The notes: generated from the sequence alone by a model not told the origin. Shown: positions 38,962 to 48,034, counted from the first letter of the stretch. The stretch is DNA of 64,000 nucleotides from Galbibacter marinus (GCF_000300875.1 NZ_AMSG01000009.1:1-64000), one strand, 5' to 3'. Numbers and translations: made by a program.

Positions 38962-39063
38962 CTACTTAGGATGTAAACCAAAAAGCTTCTTCATATCAGG
39001 TGTGAAGAGTAATGCATTACATGGCAGATCACCTTGAGGGTTATCCCATTCAAATAGTTGTAG
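38962..39063 (-). pseudogene. 3' remnant of an unidentified gene
   Basis: The minus strand reads 33 codons with no start, then a stop: ...FEWDNPQGDLPCNALLFT..., ending MKKLFGLHPK. The residue pattern looks like the C-terminus of a real protein, and a stop codon (39064-39066) closes it upstream. I do not recognise the family. Together with the terminator it fills the 369-base gap; the rest (39067-39194) is the leader of the TIM-barrel gene. Confidence 0.35.
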
Positions 39064-39194
39064 TTATCTGTAATTTCGGGTTAGTCAAATTTGTTAATTT
39101 GTTGTAAAAATGATAGTTTTACCATTTACTATTTAAGATTATTGTTTCAATCATGTGCGATAATCAATCGATTTACTAATCTAACACTTTAAAA

Positions 39195-40181
39195 ATGAAA
39201 AGAAGACAGTTTGTCAACAGAGCAGCGACCTCTAGTTTGGCGCTAGCCTTTATGGGTACACTTGCCTGTAAGGGAGATTCAAAAAAAGCAGCTGCTTCAG
39301 GAGCTGAGAATAATTTAGATCCTGCGCAGGTAAAAGCCGAAGATGCAGCTATGTTTTTTCAAATTTCATTAGCACAGTGGTCCTTCCACAGAGCGTTGAA
39401 TGCAGGAAAAATGGATAATTTGGATTTTGCAACTAAAGCTAGAGAATTAGGTTGTGAAGGACTTGAGTATGTCAACCAGTTTTTTGCAGATAAGGCTAAG
39501 GATAAAGCTTACTTAACCACAATGAACGAACGCGCAGCTGCTGAAGGATTACAAAATGTCCTTGTCATGATTGATGGAGAAGGTAATCTAGCGGATGCAG
39601 ATGCCAAAAAGCGTCTACAGGCAATTGAAAATCACTATAAGTGGGTTGAAGCAGCTAATTTCTTAGGATGCCATGCGATTCGAGTAAACTTAGGAGGTGG
39701 TAAAGAAATGGAAGCAGCAGCCAAAGCAGGGGCAGATTCCCTTACCACGCTTTCTGAATTTGCTAAAGATGCTAATATTGAAATTTTAGTAGAAAATCAT
39801 GGTGGATTCTCCTCTAACGGAGCATGGCTTGCTGGTGTTATGCAAGAGGTGAATTTGGAGAATTGCGGAACTCTTCCTGATTTTGGAAATTTCTGTATTG
39901 AGTACGGTGAGAATTATAGTTGTGCAAAAGAATATCCACGTTACCAGGGAATAGAAGAAATGCTCCCTTATGCCAAAGCTATCAGTGCAAAATCACATAA
40001 TTTTGATGATCAAGGTAATGAAACTAATATTGATTATATGAGGGTTATGAAAATGGTCAAAGATTCAGGATACAGAGGATTCGTAGGGATTGAATATGAA
40101 GGGAGTGTTCTATCGGAGGAAGAAGGAATCATAAAAACTAGAGACTTACTTCTAAAAGTAGGTAAAGAGCTCGGTGTTTAG
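39195..40181 (+). CDS. Exported sugar phosphate isomerase/epimerase-like TIM-barrel lipoprotein
   Basis: This is a 328-residue protein of the xylose-isomerase-like TIM-barrel family. It has a Tat-type start (KRRQFVNRAA) with a lipobox (GTLACK, Cys25). The barrel begins at FFQISLAQWSFHRAL. Putative metal ligands are in CEGLEYVNQF, IEILVENHGGFSSNG, LPDFGNF, ISAKSHNFDDQGN and FVGIEYEG. Exported members of this family often act with Gfo/Idh enzymes on oxidised sugars. Here it might epimerise or process a sugar released outside the cytoplasm. The substrate is unknown. It begins a new unit with GH20 30 bases downstream. Confidence 0.82.
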   Translation: MKRRQFVNRAATSSLALAFMGTLACKGDSKKAAASGAENNLDPAQVKAEDAAMFFQISLAQWSFHRALNAGKMDNLDFATKARELGCEGLEYVNQFFADKAKDKAYLTTMNERAAAEGLQNVLVMIDGEGNLADADAKKRLQAIENHYKWVEAANFLGCHAIRVNLGGGKEMEAAAKAGADSLTTLSEFAKDANIEILVENHGGFSSNGAWLAGVMQEVNLENCGTLPDFGNFCIEYGENYSCAKEYPRYQGIEEMLPYAKAISAKSHNFDDQGNETNIDYMRVMKMVKDSGYRGFVGIEYEGSVLSEEEGIIKTRDLLLKVGKELGV

Positions 40182-40211
40182 ATTTTAAATTAGCTAAACT
40201 AACAACTCAAA

Positions 40212-41807
40212 ATGAAACAATTGAAAATTAATTTAAAGAATCACCTTGCTTTTGATTTCAAAATTTGGTGTATTGCTGCTATAACACTATGTGTTTATAG
40301 TTGTGCTAAACCCACCCCTCAGGCAAGCTTGGAAGAAAGAAGCTTAATTCCCACTCCAGTGTCCGTACAGGCCTTGGAAGGAACTTTTCAGATTACTTCC
40401 AATACGCAGTTTTATATTCAAGATACCTTGCAAAAGACAACTGTTGAATTTATGGATAAACTGGTAACTGCAACAGGATTTAATCTAAAAGTAAATGCCC
40501 TACCATCTTCAGAGCCATCTGAAGGTGTCGTTATTAAATTATCCGACCAGGTTTCGCAAAAAGAAGGGTATGCTCTTAAGGTCTCAGCTGATAAATTAGT
40601 GTTGCAAGCCAGTACACCGGCAGGGATTTATAGAGGTCTGCAAACAGTGGTACAGTTACTGCCTTCGGCCATCGTAGCCAATGAAGAGTCACCAATAGAT
40701 TGGTTGATCCCAGCGGTAGAAATTACGGATTACCCGCTGTATGAATATAGAGCTGCAATGTTAGATGTTGCAAGACACTTTTTTAGTGTTGACGATGTAA
40801 AGAAATACATCGACTATATCGCAGCCTATAAGATGAATAATCTTCACATACATCTAACCGATGATCAAGGATGGCGTATTGAAATAAAATCTTGGCCTGA
40901 ACTCACCGGAATTGGAGCAAGCACTCAAGTCGGTGGAGGAGAAGGTGGATTCTACACTCAAGAGCAGTACACAGAAATTGTACAATACGCTGCGCAGCGA
41001 TACATAAACATTGTTCCAGAAATTGATATGCCAGGACATACTAATTCTGCTCTAGCTTCTTATCCAGAACTAAACTGTGATGGTAAGGCTACGGAGCCTT
41101 ATACAGGAATCGAAGTTGGATTTAGTACCCTGTGTATCGATAAAGACATTACCTATGAATTTATCGACGATGTCATTAGAGAACTCGCAGCACTTACCCC
41201 AGGAGAGTACATCCATATAGGTGGTGATGAGTCTCATTCTACAGAGCCAGAAGATTTTATTTTCTTTATGGAAAAAGCACAACAAATAGCTAAGGATCAT
41301 GGCAAAAAAGCAATCGGCTGGGATGAAATCAGCAATGCCGAACTCTTGGATGAAACCTTAGTGCAGTTTTGGGCTAAGGATGAAAACGCTAAAGCTGCCG
41401 TTAAGCAAGGTAATAAACTAATTGTCTCTAAAGCTGCCAAAGCCTATATGGATATGAAGTACGATACACTGACTCCGATTGGTCTTAATTGGGCAGGACT
41501 AATCAATGTAGAAACAGGCTACGACTGGGATCCAGCAAGCTTAGTTGAAGGTATTGATCGAGATGATATATACGGAGTAGAAGCACCTTTATGGGGTGAA
41601 ACACTGACCTCAATGAGGGATGTGGAATATTTGATGTTTCCACGAATATTAGGTTACGCTGAAATTGGATGGTCCCAAGACTCATTAAGAAATTGGGATA
41701 CCTACAAAGAAAGACTCGCAAAACAACATCACAGGTTTGAATTGATGGATATTAACTACTATCAATCGAAGGAGATAGATTGGGATAAATTAGAATTTTT
41801 AGATTGA
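40212..41807 (+). CDS. GH20 beta-N-acetylhexosaminidase, lipoprotein
   Basis: This 531-residue exo-glycosidase is predicted to remove beta-linked GalNAc or GlcNAc. It has a lipobox with Cys31 (TLCVYSCAKP). A GH20b N-terminal domain spans about 45-170. The GH20 barrel starts at YRAAMLDVARHFFSVDDVKKYID, followed by NNLHIHLTDDQGWRIEIKSWPEL in outline, NIVPEIDMPGH, and the catalytic pair Asp339-Glu340 in HIGGDE. Substrate-assisted catalysis uses the N-acetyl group. It complements the alpha-acting GH109 and ends the plus-strand side of the locus at the terminator at 41871. Confidence 0.95.
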   Translation: MKQLKINLKNHLAFDFKIWCIAAITLCVYSCAKPTPQASLEERSLIPTPVSVQALEGTFQITSNTQFYIQDTLQKTTVEFMDKLVTATGFNLKVNALPSSEPSEGVVIKLSDQVSQKEGYALKVSADKLVLQASTPAGIYRGLQTVVQLLPSAIVANEESPIDWLIPAVEITDYPLYEYRAAMLDVARHFFSVDDVKKYIDYIAAYKMNNLHIHLTDDQGWRIEIKSWPELTGIGASTQVGGGEGGFYTQEQYTEIVQYAAQRYINIVPEIDMPGHTNSALASYPELNCDGKATEPYTGIEVGFSTLCIDKDITYEFIDDVIRELAALTPGEYIHIGGDESHSTEPEDFIFFMEKAQQIAKDHGKKAIGWDEISNAELLDETLVQFWAKDENAKAAVKQGNKLIVSKAAKAYMDMKYDTLTPIGLNWAGLINVETGYDWDPASLVEGIDRDDIYGVEAPLWGETLTSMRDVEYLMFPRILGYAEIGWSQDSLRNWDTYKERLAKQHHRFELMDINYYQSKEIDWDKLEFLD

Positions 41808-41870
41808 TCAATCTCTTTAAAATGTAAGCTCGTATTCATGGGATCATTGCATTTTTAAGATTATACGATA

Positions 41871-41914
41871 AAAAATATCGCTCTTAGATTAATTAATAAG
41901 AGCGATATTTTTTT
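41871..41914 (+). terminator. Terminator after the GH20 gene
   Basis: AAAAATATCGCTCTTA (41871-41886) pairs with TAAGAGCGATATTTTT (from 41897), a 16-bp stem extending into a T-run. Confidence 0.9.
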
Positions 41915-42186
41915 GTTTAAACATTAACTTGATATTTGGATGCGGAGAATACGGGGTTTAATCTCCGCATATTTTGCGGAGATTAGTAACTCAGTTTTGA
42001 ATAGAACTACAATTTTTTGGTTAATAAAGTTCTATTTTAGAAACCCTTGAAGGAAGAAAATAATCTTTTTTACAAAATTATCCAATGCAGTAAGCTCAAG
42101 CCTTTGCGGGTGAAATAATTGAAAATGAGCAGACTATTGAGGAAAACCTCTTTTTTATTAGGACAAAATGTTGTATTTTCATTCTC
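41915..42186. repeat. Inverted repeats in the gap after the GalNAc locus
   Basis: TAATCTCCGCA (41959-41969) and TGCGGAGATTA (41975-41985) are perfect 11-bp arms with a 5-base loop. TGCGGAGA (41941-41948) is a third copy of the arm, so two alternative hairpins are possible. The remaining bases before 42187 show nothing definite. Confidence 0.5.
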
Positions 42187-42993
42187 ATGCTAACATCATT
42201 ACTACTAGCGGTTCCAGCCGTGTTTTTGTTTTCGTACTGGGGTTATAACCTCACTGATTTCGCCTATACAAAAATCTATGGTAGACCCTTAGTGGTATAC
42301 AATCATTTTCACCTTAAGAACTTATTCACTGACGATATATTAGTCCTTTACCATCACTCTCCTTTTTACAATAGGTTGGACGCATATAAGAAACAAATCT
42401 TTAAGCACCGGTTGAGTGTCTTTATGAAAAATAAGGAGTTTATAGGTCTAGACGGTTTTGAGGTTAGTAGGGACGTTAAGGTAACAGTTTCATCTGTTGC
42501 AGTGATGCTCTCCTTCGGAATGCGCAATTACTTAATTGAATCGGTAGAAAAAATAATTATCTATCCGGGGCCTTACTTTTCATCTCTTAACCAAGATTAT
42601 CATCTAGGGGAGTACAATCCCTTTTTAAAAACCATTGTATTCTCTTGGCCTGATTTTGTTGCAGGTATTGGTAATGAAAACGACAATTTAAATCTTGGCG
42701 TACACGAATTTGCACATGCGCTTTATTTTGGATCTATACAATCGGATGATAATAGTTCTCTCGTGTTTTGTCAAGGCATAAGAAAAATAGATCGCCTATT
42801 AAAGCAGACTGATTTCCGGAATCAATTATTGCAAAGTAAATACCTTCGAAGCTACGCCTTTACAAACAAGTTTGAATTCTTCGCCGTGTGCTTGGAGCAT
42901 TTTATTGAAAGCCCACAGATGTTTCAAAAAGAGTTTTCCGATCTATTTAAGACCATAAAGCAAATGATAAATTTTGAACTTGAGTTTACCTAA
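42187..42993 (+). CDS. MtfA-like zinc-dependent peptidase, membrane-anchored
   Basis: This 268-residue protein has an N-terminal membrane helix (about 3-20) and the M90/MtfA metal-binding motif H173-E-F-A-H177. Family-like segments are HRLSVFMKNKEFIGL, MLSFGMRNYLI and YAFTNKFEFFAVCLEHFIESP, where the final Glu is a candidate third zinc ligand. MtfA family members are aminopeptidases; E. coli MtfA also binds the regulator Mlc, which is not expected here. It converges with the YpdA-like gene, overlapping by 8 bases. Confidence 0.82.
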   Translation: MLTSLLLAVPAVFLFSYWGYNLTDFAYTKIYGRPLVVYNHFHLKNLFTDDILVLYHHSPFYNRLDAYKKQIFKHRLSVFMKNKEFIGLDGFEVSRDVKVTVSSVAVMLSFGMRNYLIESVEKIIIYPGPYFSSLNQDYHLGEYNPFLKTIVFSWPDFVAGIGNENDNLNLGVHEFAHALYFGSIQSDDNSSLVFCQGIRKIDRLLKQTDFRNQLLQSKYLRSYAFTNKFEFFAVCLEHFIESPQMFQKEFSDLFKTIKQMINFELEFT

Positions 42994-43969
42994 TCTGTGC
43001 ACTCAATTTGTGAGTAATACTGTCCATAATCATCTTTGCATGAATCCTTGAGTTTTCAATAAACCAAAGATGCGTATCCATACCACCGCATATTACCCCA
43101 GCTAGAAACAGGTTCTCGATATTTGTTTCCATAGTCTCTTGGTCGTATTGGGGGTAGAATTTACCATCCTCTGAAAGCTGAATCCCTATTTTTTCTAAAA
43201 AGCTAAAATTTGGTTTGTAACCCGTGAGGGCCAGTACAAAGTCGTTTTCAATGCGTATTTCTCCATCGGGAGTATTAAGAACAAGTTGATCCGATTTTAC
43301 TTCCTTGATGGTACTGTTAAAATAGGCTTTAATGCTACCTTCTTCAATTCTGTTTTCAATATCAGGTTTTACCCAATATTTAACCCTTCGGCCTATTTCA
43401 GGTCCTCTTACAATCATGGTCACATCAGCCCCCTTTCTATAACATTCCAGTGCTGCATCTACTGCAGAATTACTTGCCCCAACTACAGCTAGCTTTTGCA
43501 TAGCATAAAAATGAGGGTCTTTGTAGTAATGAGCTACTTTAGGTAAGTCTTCTCCTTTAATGCCCATGGTATTGGGAATATCATAAAAACCAGTGGAGAT
43601 GATTACAAATTTTGCGCTGTAGGTTTGTTTGTCGGTCTTAATGATAAACTGATCTTCCTCGTTCTTTTCAATGTTTTGAACCTTTTCAAAGAGTTGGATG
43701 TTTAAATCATTGGAGGTAACAATACGCCTGTAGTATTCTAAGGCTTCATTGCGCTTTGGCTTGGCTTCCTTGCTAATAAAGGGGATCTGGTCAATTTCTA
43801 GCTTTTCTGAAGAGGAGAAAAACTGCATATTTGACGGGTAATTAAACAACGAATTAACAATGGTTCCTTTTTCTATGATAAGATAATCTAAGTCCTTTTT
43901 CTTAGCTTCCAATCCACAAGCAATCCCAATAGGACCGCCTCCAACAATCACCAGCTCCTTTTGTATCAT
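42986..43969 (-). CDS. YpdA family FAD-dependent (bacilli)thiol-disulfide reductase-like protein
   Basis: This 327-residue flavoprotein has an FAD-binding GGGPIGIACG motif (9-18), a second nucleotide motif VVGASNSAVDAALEC (about 162-176) for NAD(P)H and the flavin-proximal LTGYKPNFSFLE and NLFLAGVICGG segments. The CxxC redox motif of thioredoxin reductase is absent, as in YpdA. The family reduces bacillithiol disulfide; the thiol used by this organism cannot be told here. Its ATG overlaps the rpe stop by 4 bases, so the two are co-transcribed. Confidence 0.85.
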   Translation of the reverse strand: MIQKELVIVGGGPIGIACGLEAKKKDLDYLIIEKGTIVNSLFNYPSNMQFFSSSEKLEIDQIPFISKEAKPKRNEALEYYRRIVTSNDLNIQLFEKVQNIEKNEEDQFIIKTDKQTYSAKFVIISTGFYDIPNTMGIKGEDLPKVAHYYKDPHFYAMQKLAVVGASNSAVDAALECYRKGADVTMIVRGPEIGRRVKYWVKPDIENRIEEGSIKAYFNSTIKEVKSDQLVLNTPDGEIRIENDFVLALTGYKPNFSFLEKIGIQLSEDGKFYPQYDQETMETNIENLFLAGVICGGMDTHLWFIENSRIHAKMIMDSITHKLSAQIR

Positions 43970-44628
43970 TTTGAAATTATCGATTTTAAATTTGAAATGG
44001 TCTGTATTGGCTTTTCACTTTTAAAAATATAACTACCAGCCACCAATACATCTGCGCCACAACTGATCAGCTTAGCTGCATTTTTATCGTTTACCCCACC
44101 GTCAATCTCGATAAGGCAGTTGGCGTTCTTAGCTTGTATTAATTCTTTTAATTCTTGAATTTTAGCATAGGTTTGATGAATAAAACTTTGTCCACCAAAA
44201 CCTGGATTCACACTCATGAGTAACACCAGATCAAGATCTTTTATAAGATCTTTTAATAAACTTACAGGGGTATGAGGGTTTAACGCCACACCAGCAGTCA
44301 TACCATGATCTTTGATAGATTGCACACAGCGATGCAAGTGAACACATGCTTCATAATGTACTGTAAGGTTCGTCACTCCAAGATTTGCAAAGTCTTTGAC
44401 ATAGCGATCAGGCGCCTGAATCATTAGGTGGGTGTCCAGGGGTTTTTTTGCATATTTAGCAATGGCTTCAATCACTGGCATCCCAAAGGAAATATTGGGA
44501 ACAAACATACCGTCCATCACATCGAGGTGAAACCAGTCTGCTTCACTGTAATTTACCATTTCTATATCCAATTGTAGGTTGGCAAAGTTGGCTGCCAACA
44601 CCGAAGGAGCAATCATGTTCTTATTCAT
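43966..44628 (-). CDS. rpe: Ribulose-phosphate 3-epimerase
   Basis: This enzyme interconverts ribulose-5-phosphate and xylulose-5-phosphate in the pentose phosphate pathway. The frame opens at 44718, but the ATG at 44628 gives 220 residues and the family start MIAPSVLAANFANL four residues later. Motifs include WFHLDVMDGMFVPNISFG (metal-binding His and Asp), DTHLMI, TVHYEA, LLMSVNPGFGGQSFI and EIDGGVN with AGSYIF. It is followed by the YpdA-like gene with a 4-base overlap. Confidence 0.95.
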   Translation of the reverse strand: MNKNMIAPSVLAANFANLQLDIEMVNYSEADWFHLDVMDGMFVPNISFGMPVIEAIAKYAKKPLDTHLMIQAPDRYVKDFANLGVTNLTVHYEACVHLHRCVQSIKDHGMTAGVALNPHTPVSLLKDLIKDLDLVLLMSVNPGFGGQSFIHQTYAKIQELKELIQAKNANCLIEIDGGVNDKNAAKLISCGADVLVAGSYIFKSEKPIQTISNLKSIISK

Positions 44629-44913
44629 TTTTGCAAGTGATTTATACACAAAGATATTATATAAAAAACAAACTACTATAATTCGTGGATTCCTTTTGTC
44701 CTTTAAGACTAAATCCAATAGGAAAGTAAAAAATAAAATGCATCGAGCAAAATGATATGAGAAGTCCTTTTTTGTATTTTAGCAAGTAGAAGCGTATAAA
44801 AGACAGTGTATAGAGCTGCTTGCATTATGGTAATTGGAGAAATGTCACTAAAATATTTGTAAGCATTCTTGTCACAGACCACCCCCTTTAATTGTCTATT
44901 AGTTAAAACAACC

Positions 44914-45741
44914 ATGCAAGAACATTATCGCAAACTTTTAACCTATTCCTATAATATCGTTGGATCCTATGAAGATGCCAAGGATTTAGTACAGGATATT
45001 ATTGAGAAGTATATCTCTTTAGATAAATCAACTATAAGAGATGAATCTAATTTTTTGATTAAAAGCGTTATCAATCACTCAATAAACTTTAAAAATAGAC
45101 AAAGTAAAAAAGATACCTTCGGACAGTGGCTTCCAGAACCGATTTCCTTAGACCAAGCCGATACGAACCTAATTAAGCAGCAAACAGCTGGCTATACTAT
45201 GCTTGTACTACTTGAGAATCTGAAGCCCAAAGAAAGAGCCGTATTTATTCTAAAAAATGGTTTTGAATATTCACACCAAGAAATAGCAGAATTACTAGAG
45301 ATTTCGCACGATAACTCTAGACAGTTATTTTCCAGGGCCAGTAAAACCATAAAAGAGAAGGATTTTATCTCTCCAGAGAAAACAACTGTTCAATCCGAAG
45401 TTTTAAAAAAGTATCAAGAGGTACTAGGCCAAGGGAATATTGCAGCTTTAGAAGACCTATTGATTGAGGATATAAAACTTACTGCCGATGGTGGTAGAAA
45501 TGTTCGGGTATTTAAAGCAGTTGAAATAGGTGTTAAGAATACCGCTAAATTATTAAACCTTATCCAGCAGCAGTTCTTATTCAATAAAACGTTCAGTTTC
45601 CATACGCTAAATCATCAGCCTGCTATTTGCTTTTGGGAGGGTTATAGCTTGTACAATTGTCAAATTCTCGATATCGATACAAAAGGACAAATTCGAAATA
45701 TTTATTCCATCGTAGATCAAGTAAAACTTAAAAATTTGTGA
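44914..45741 (+). CDS. ECF sigma factor with C-terminal SnoaL-like domain (ECF41 type)
   Basis: The frame opens at 44869, but the ATG at 44914 gives 275 residues starting in region 2 (YRKLLTYSYNIVGSYEDAKDLVQDIIEKY). Region 4 follows at about 120-165 (LKPKERAVFILKNGFEYSHQEIAELLEIS). From about 175 an NTF2/SnoaL-like domain follows (VLKKYQEVLGQGNIAALEDLLIEDIKLTADGG), as in ECF41-type factors, where this domain controls sigma activity in place of an anti-sigma factor. An azoreductase and an NTF2-like protein follow on the same strand and are likely targets. Confidence 0.85.
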   Translation: MQEHYRKLLTYSYNIVGSYEDAKDLVQDIIEKYISLDKSTIRDESNFLIKSVINHSINFKNRQSKKDTFGQWLPEPISLDQADTNLIKQQTAGYTMLVLLENLKPKERAVFILKNGFEYSHQEIAELLEISHDNSRQLFSRASKTIKEKDFISPEKTTVQSEVLKKYQEVLGQGNIAALEDLLIEDIKLTADGGRNVRVFKAVEIGVKNTAKLLNLIQQQFLFNKTFSFHTLNHQPAICFWEGYSLYNCQILDIDTKGQIRNIYSIVDQVKLKNL

Positions 45742-45790
45742 TTTTCGTCACATTCTTAAAAGCGAGTTTGTCTTTATTAAAAGAAAACTC

Positions 45791-46375
45791 ATGAACACAT
45801 CAATACTGAGAATTGACAGCAGCCTTCGCAAAGAGGGATCGTATTCTAGATCCTTAGGGGATTTTTTTATCCAGCAATGGGCCAAGCAAAATCCTTCTTC
45901 TACAATAAAGCGTAGAGACCTAGTCGATAATGAGATCGATCATTTAAACCAAGAAACCCTTGAGGGTTTTTTTGGGAAGCCTTTTCATACCAATTTACTT
46001 GAGCTCTCCGATAAACTGATCGATGAATTGTATAATACTGATATACTGCTTTTAACTGTACCGATGTATAATTTCGGAATTCCATCGGCACTAAAAGCTT
46101 ATTTTGATTTGGTGGTGAGGGTCGAAAAAACATATACCTATCAAGGTAGTACCCCTGGTCTTTTAAATAATAAAAAGGCCTATATCATTTGTTCAATGGG
46201 TGGACAAAACGCAGAAGAAAAGAGTTTGGTAGAGATTCACCTTAGACGTATTTTAAGTTATATCGGAATTACTGATGTTCATTGTTTTACCATAGATAGC
46301 ACGGCTGATCAGAAAGCTGTGCAAGCTACGGTGAGATCCAAAAAAAATGAAATAATAAATCTATTAAACCAATAA
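45791..46375 (+). CDS. azoR: FMN-dependent NADH:quinone/azo oxidoreductase (AzoR-like flavodoxin fold)
   Basis: This 194-residue cytoplasmic flavoenzyme reduces quinones or azo compounds. It begins SILRIDSSLRKEGSYSRSL, the phosphate-binding loop of the family. It also shows ADILLLTVPMYNFGIP-like TDILLLTVPMYNFGIPSALKAYFD (about 83-106) and AYIICSMGGQ. It lies 49 bases after the ECF sigma gene and 3 bases before the NTF2-like gene, which suggests a small stress-response unit. Confidence 0.9.
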   Translation: MNTSILRIDSSLRKEGSYSRSLGDFFIQQWAKQNPSSTIKRRDLVDNEIDHLNQETLEGFFGKPFHTNLLELSDKLIDELYNTDILLLTVPMYNFGIPSALKAYFDLVVRVEKTYTYQGSTPGLLNNKKAYIICSMGGQNAEEKSLVEIHLRRILSYIGITDVHCFTIDSTADQKAVQATVRSKKNEIINLLNQ

Positions 46376-46378
46376 CTT

Positions 46379-46747
46379 ATGAAACAGATCAAACAAACCA
46401 TAGAAGCCTTTGTTAAAGGCGGAGATACCAATGATAAGGAGCTGCTTGATAAAGTAGTACATCCAGCTTATCAGAATATTCAAGACGGATTTTTTAAAGA
46501 AAAAGGAATTTATGTAATCTCAAAAACGGAGTATTTAGATTTAGTAGATAAGAAAACCTTTGGTGGAAGTCCGAGGACCATACATTATGAGTCACTTGAG
46601 CAAATGGGGAACATAGCTATTGCAAAAGTTGTTTTAGAGAGTAAGTATCTTAAATTCTTCTCAACCATTGTCTCTGTTTTTGAATCAGATCGATGGCTGG
46701 TTATTAGTAACATTCCAATAGTTGAAATAAAGGAGCCCATAGCGTAG
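46379..46747 (+). CDS. NTF2-like (lumazine-binding-2 type) small protein
   Basis: This 122-residue protein has a cone-shaped NTF2-like pattern: TIEAFVKGGDTNDKELLDKVVHPAYQNI near the start, ISKTEYLDLVDKKTFGG, then beta strands ending FFSTIVSVFESDRWLVISNI. Members are often small-ligand binders or enzymes of unknown function. It starts 3 bases after azoR and shares the unit with an ECF sigma factor that carries a similar fold at its own C-terminus. Confidence 0.8.
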   Translation: MKQIKQTIEAFVKGGDTNDKELLDKVVHPAYQNIQDGFFKEKGIYVISKTEYLDLVDKKTFGGSPRTIHYESLEQMGNIAIAKVVLESKYLKFFSTIVSVFESDRWLVISNIPIVEIKEPIA

Positions 46748-46779
46748 CAGCGGCGTGGTTCCATTAAGGATTAAAATTG

Positions 46780-46805
46780 AAAAACTCCGGTAATCAGCCG
46801 GAGTT
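46780..46805 (-). terminator. Terminator of rpoD
   Basis: AACTCCGG (46783-46790) and CCGGAGTT (46798-46805) form an 8-bp stem; on the minus strand it runs into TTTTTC. It lies between the convergent NTF2-like gene and rpoD. Confidence 0.75.
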
Positions 46806-46913
46806 CATTCATCAATCAAAAAACGAACAGTTATGATAAACTGTTGTTATCTTCTATATTTTAATTGCGTTTTTAACTTTAAAGCAGTCAAAATACAATT
46901 TTTTTCCCAATTA

Positions 46914-47777
46914 TTAACCCAAATACGTTTTGAGAATCTTGCTTCTTGAGGTATGTTTCAACCTACGGATCGCTTTTTCTTTAATTTGACGTACACGCTC
47001 ACGAGTAAGATCAAAGGTTTCTCCTATCTCCTCTAAAGTCATTGGATGCTGATCTCCTAATCCAAAATACAAGCGAATAACATCCGCTTCTCTTGGTGTA
47101 AGTGTCTCTAAAGCACGCTCAATTTCTGTACGAAGTGATTCGTGTAATAGATCCTTATCAGGGTTTGGAGACTCCCCACTACGAAGTACATCGTAAAGGT
47201 TAGAATCTTCTCCTTCAACAAGTGGTGCATCCATCGATACGTGTCTACCAGAGTTTTTCATGGACTCTTTCACATCGTTGACAGACATATCCAATTCCTT
47301 TGCAATTTCCTCTGCAGAAGGCACACGCTCATGTGCTTGCTCTAAGAAAGCATACGTTTTATTAATCTTGTTAATAGAACCAATCTTATTTAAAGGAAGC
47401 CTTACGATACGAGATTGTTCAGCAAGTGCTTGTAGTATGGATTGACGAATCCACCATACGGCATAGGAAATAAACTTAAAACCACGTGTTTCATCAAAAC
47501 GTTGCGCAGCTTTAATAAGTCCAAGGTTCCCCTCGTTAATTAAATCGGGTAGGGTTAAACCTTGGTTTTGGTATTGTTTTGCAACCGATACCACAAAACG
47601 TAAATTCGCTTTAGTAAGTTTTTCAAGTGCAATTTGGTCACCAGCCTTAATACGCTGTGCTAATTCCACCTCTTCATCAGCGGTAATCAAATCTACTTTA
47701 CCGATCTCCTGAAGATATTTATCTAATGAAGCGGTTTCACGGTTTGTAACCTGTTTGGTAATTTTGAGCTGTCTCAT
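46914..47777 (-). CDS. rpoD: Primary sigma factor RpoD (sigma-ABfr type)
   Basis: This is the 287-residue housekeeping sigma factor of Bacteroidota, short because region 1.1 is missing. Region 1.2 is [17 protein letters not shown], and region 2 runs through [30 protein letters not shown] with [15 protein letters not shown]. Region 3 follows, and region 4 contains [29 protein letters not shown]. It recognises the TTG-N19-TAnnTTTG promoters seen before susC and, less completely, elsewhere in the window. It is monocistronic with its own terminator. Confidence 0.97.
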   Translation of the reverse strand: MRQLKITKQVTNRETASLDKYLQEIGKVDLITADEEVELAQRIKAGDQIALEKLTKANLRFVVSVAKQYQNQGLTLPDLINEGNLGLIKAAQRFDETRGFKFISYAVWWIRQSILQALAEQSRIVRLPLNKIGSINKINKTYAFLEQAHERVPSAEEIAKELDMSVNDVKESMKNSGRHVSMDAPLVEGEDSNLYDVLRSGESPNPDKDLLHESLRTEIERALETLTPREADVIRLYFGLGDQHPMTLEEIGETFDLTRERVRQIKEKAIRRLKHTSRSKILKTYLG

Positions 47778-48034
47778 CTATTCTCTGACTGATTTATAAA
47801 TAAAATACAATGGGTGTGTAGGGATTATACGTAACGAATGCTGAAAATGTTACAAAATATTGAATAAAAAAAATTCTAAATACTTAAGATGGTTTGCAAG
47901 GTGTTAGAATTTAATCGATTACAATCTTTTTTAGAGTCGTTCTAATAAAATAGTTTAGATCAAATTATCATCATCAATAGTAGCACTGTCCGTTATAGAA
48001 TCTTGTGTCATGTTCTGATAAATATATTCCATAC
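47778..48034. other. Gap upstream of rpoD, no gene seen
   Basis: The stretch holds the rpoD leader and promoter region. No perfect TAnnTTTG element or conserved structure was recognised. Confidence 0.5.
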
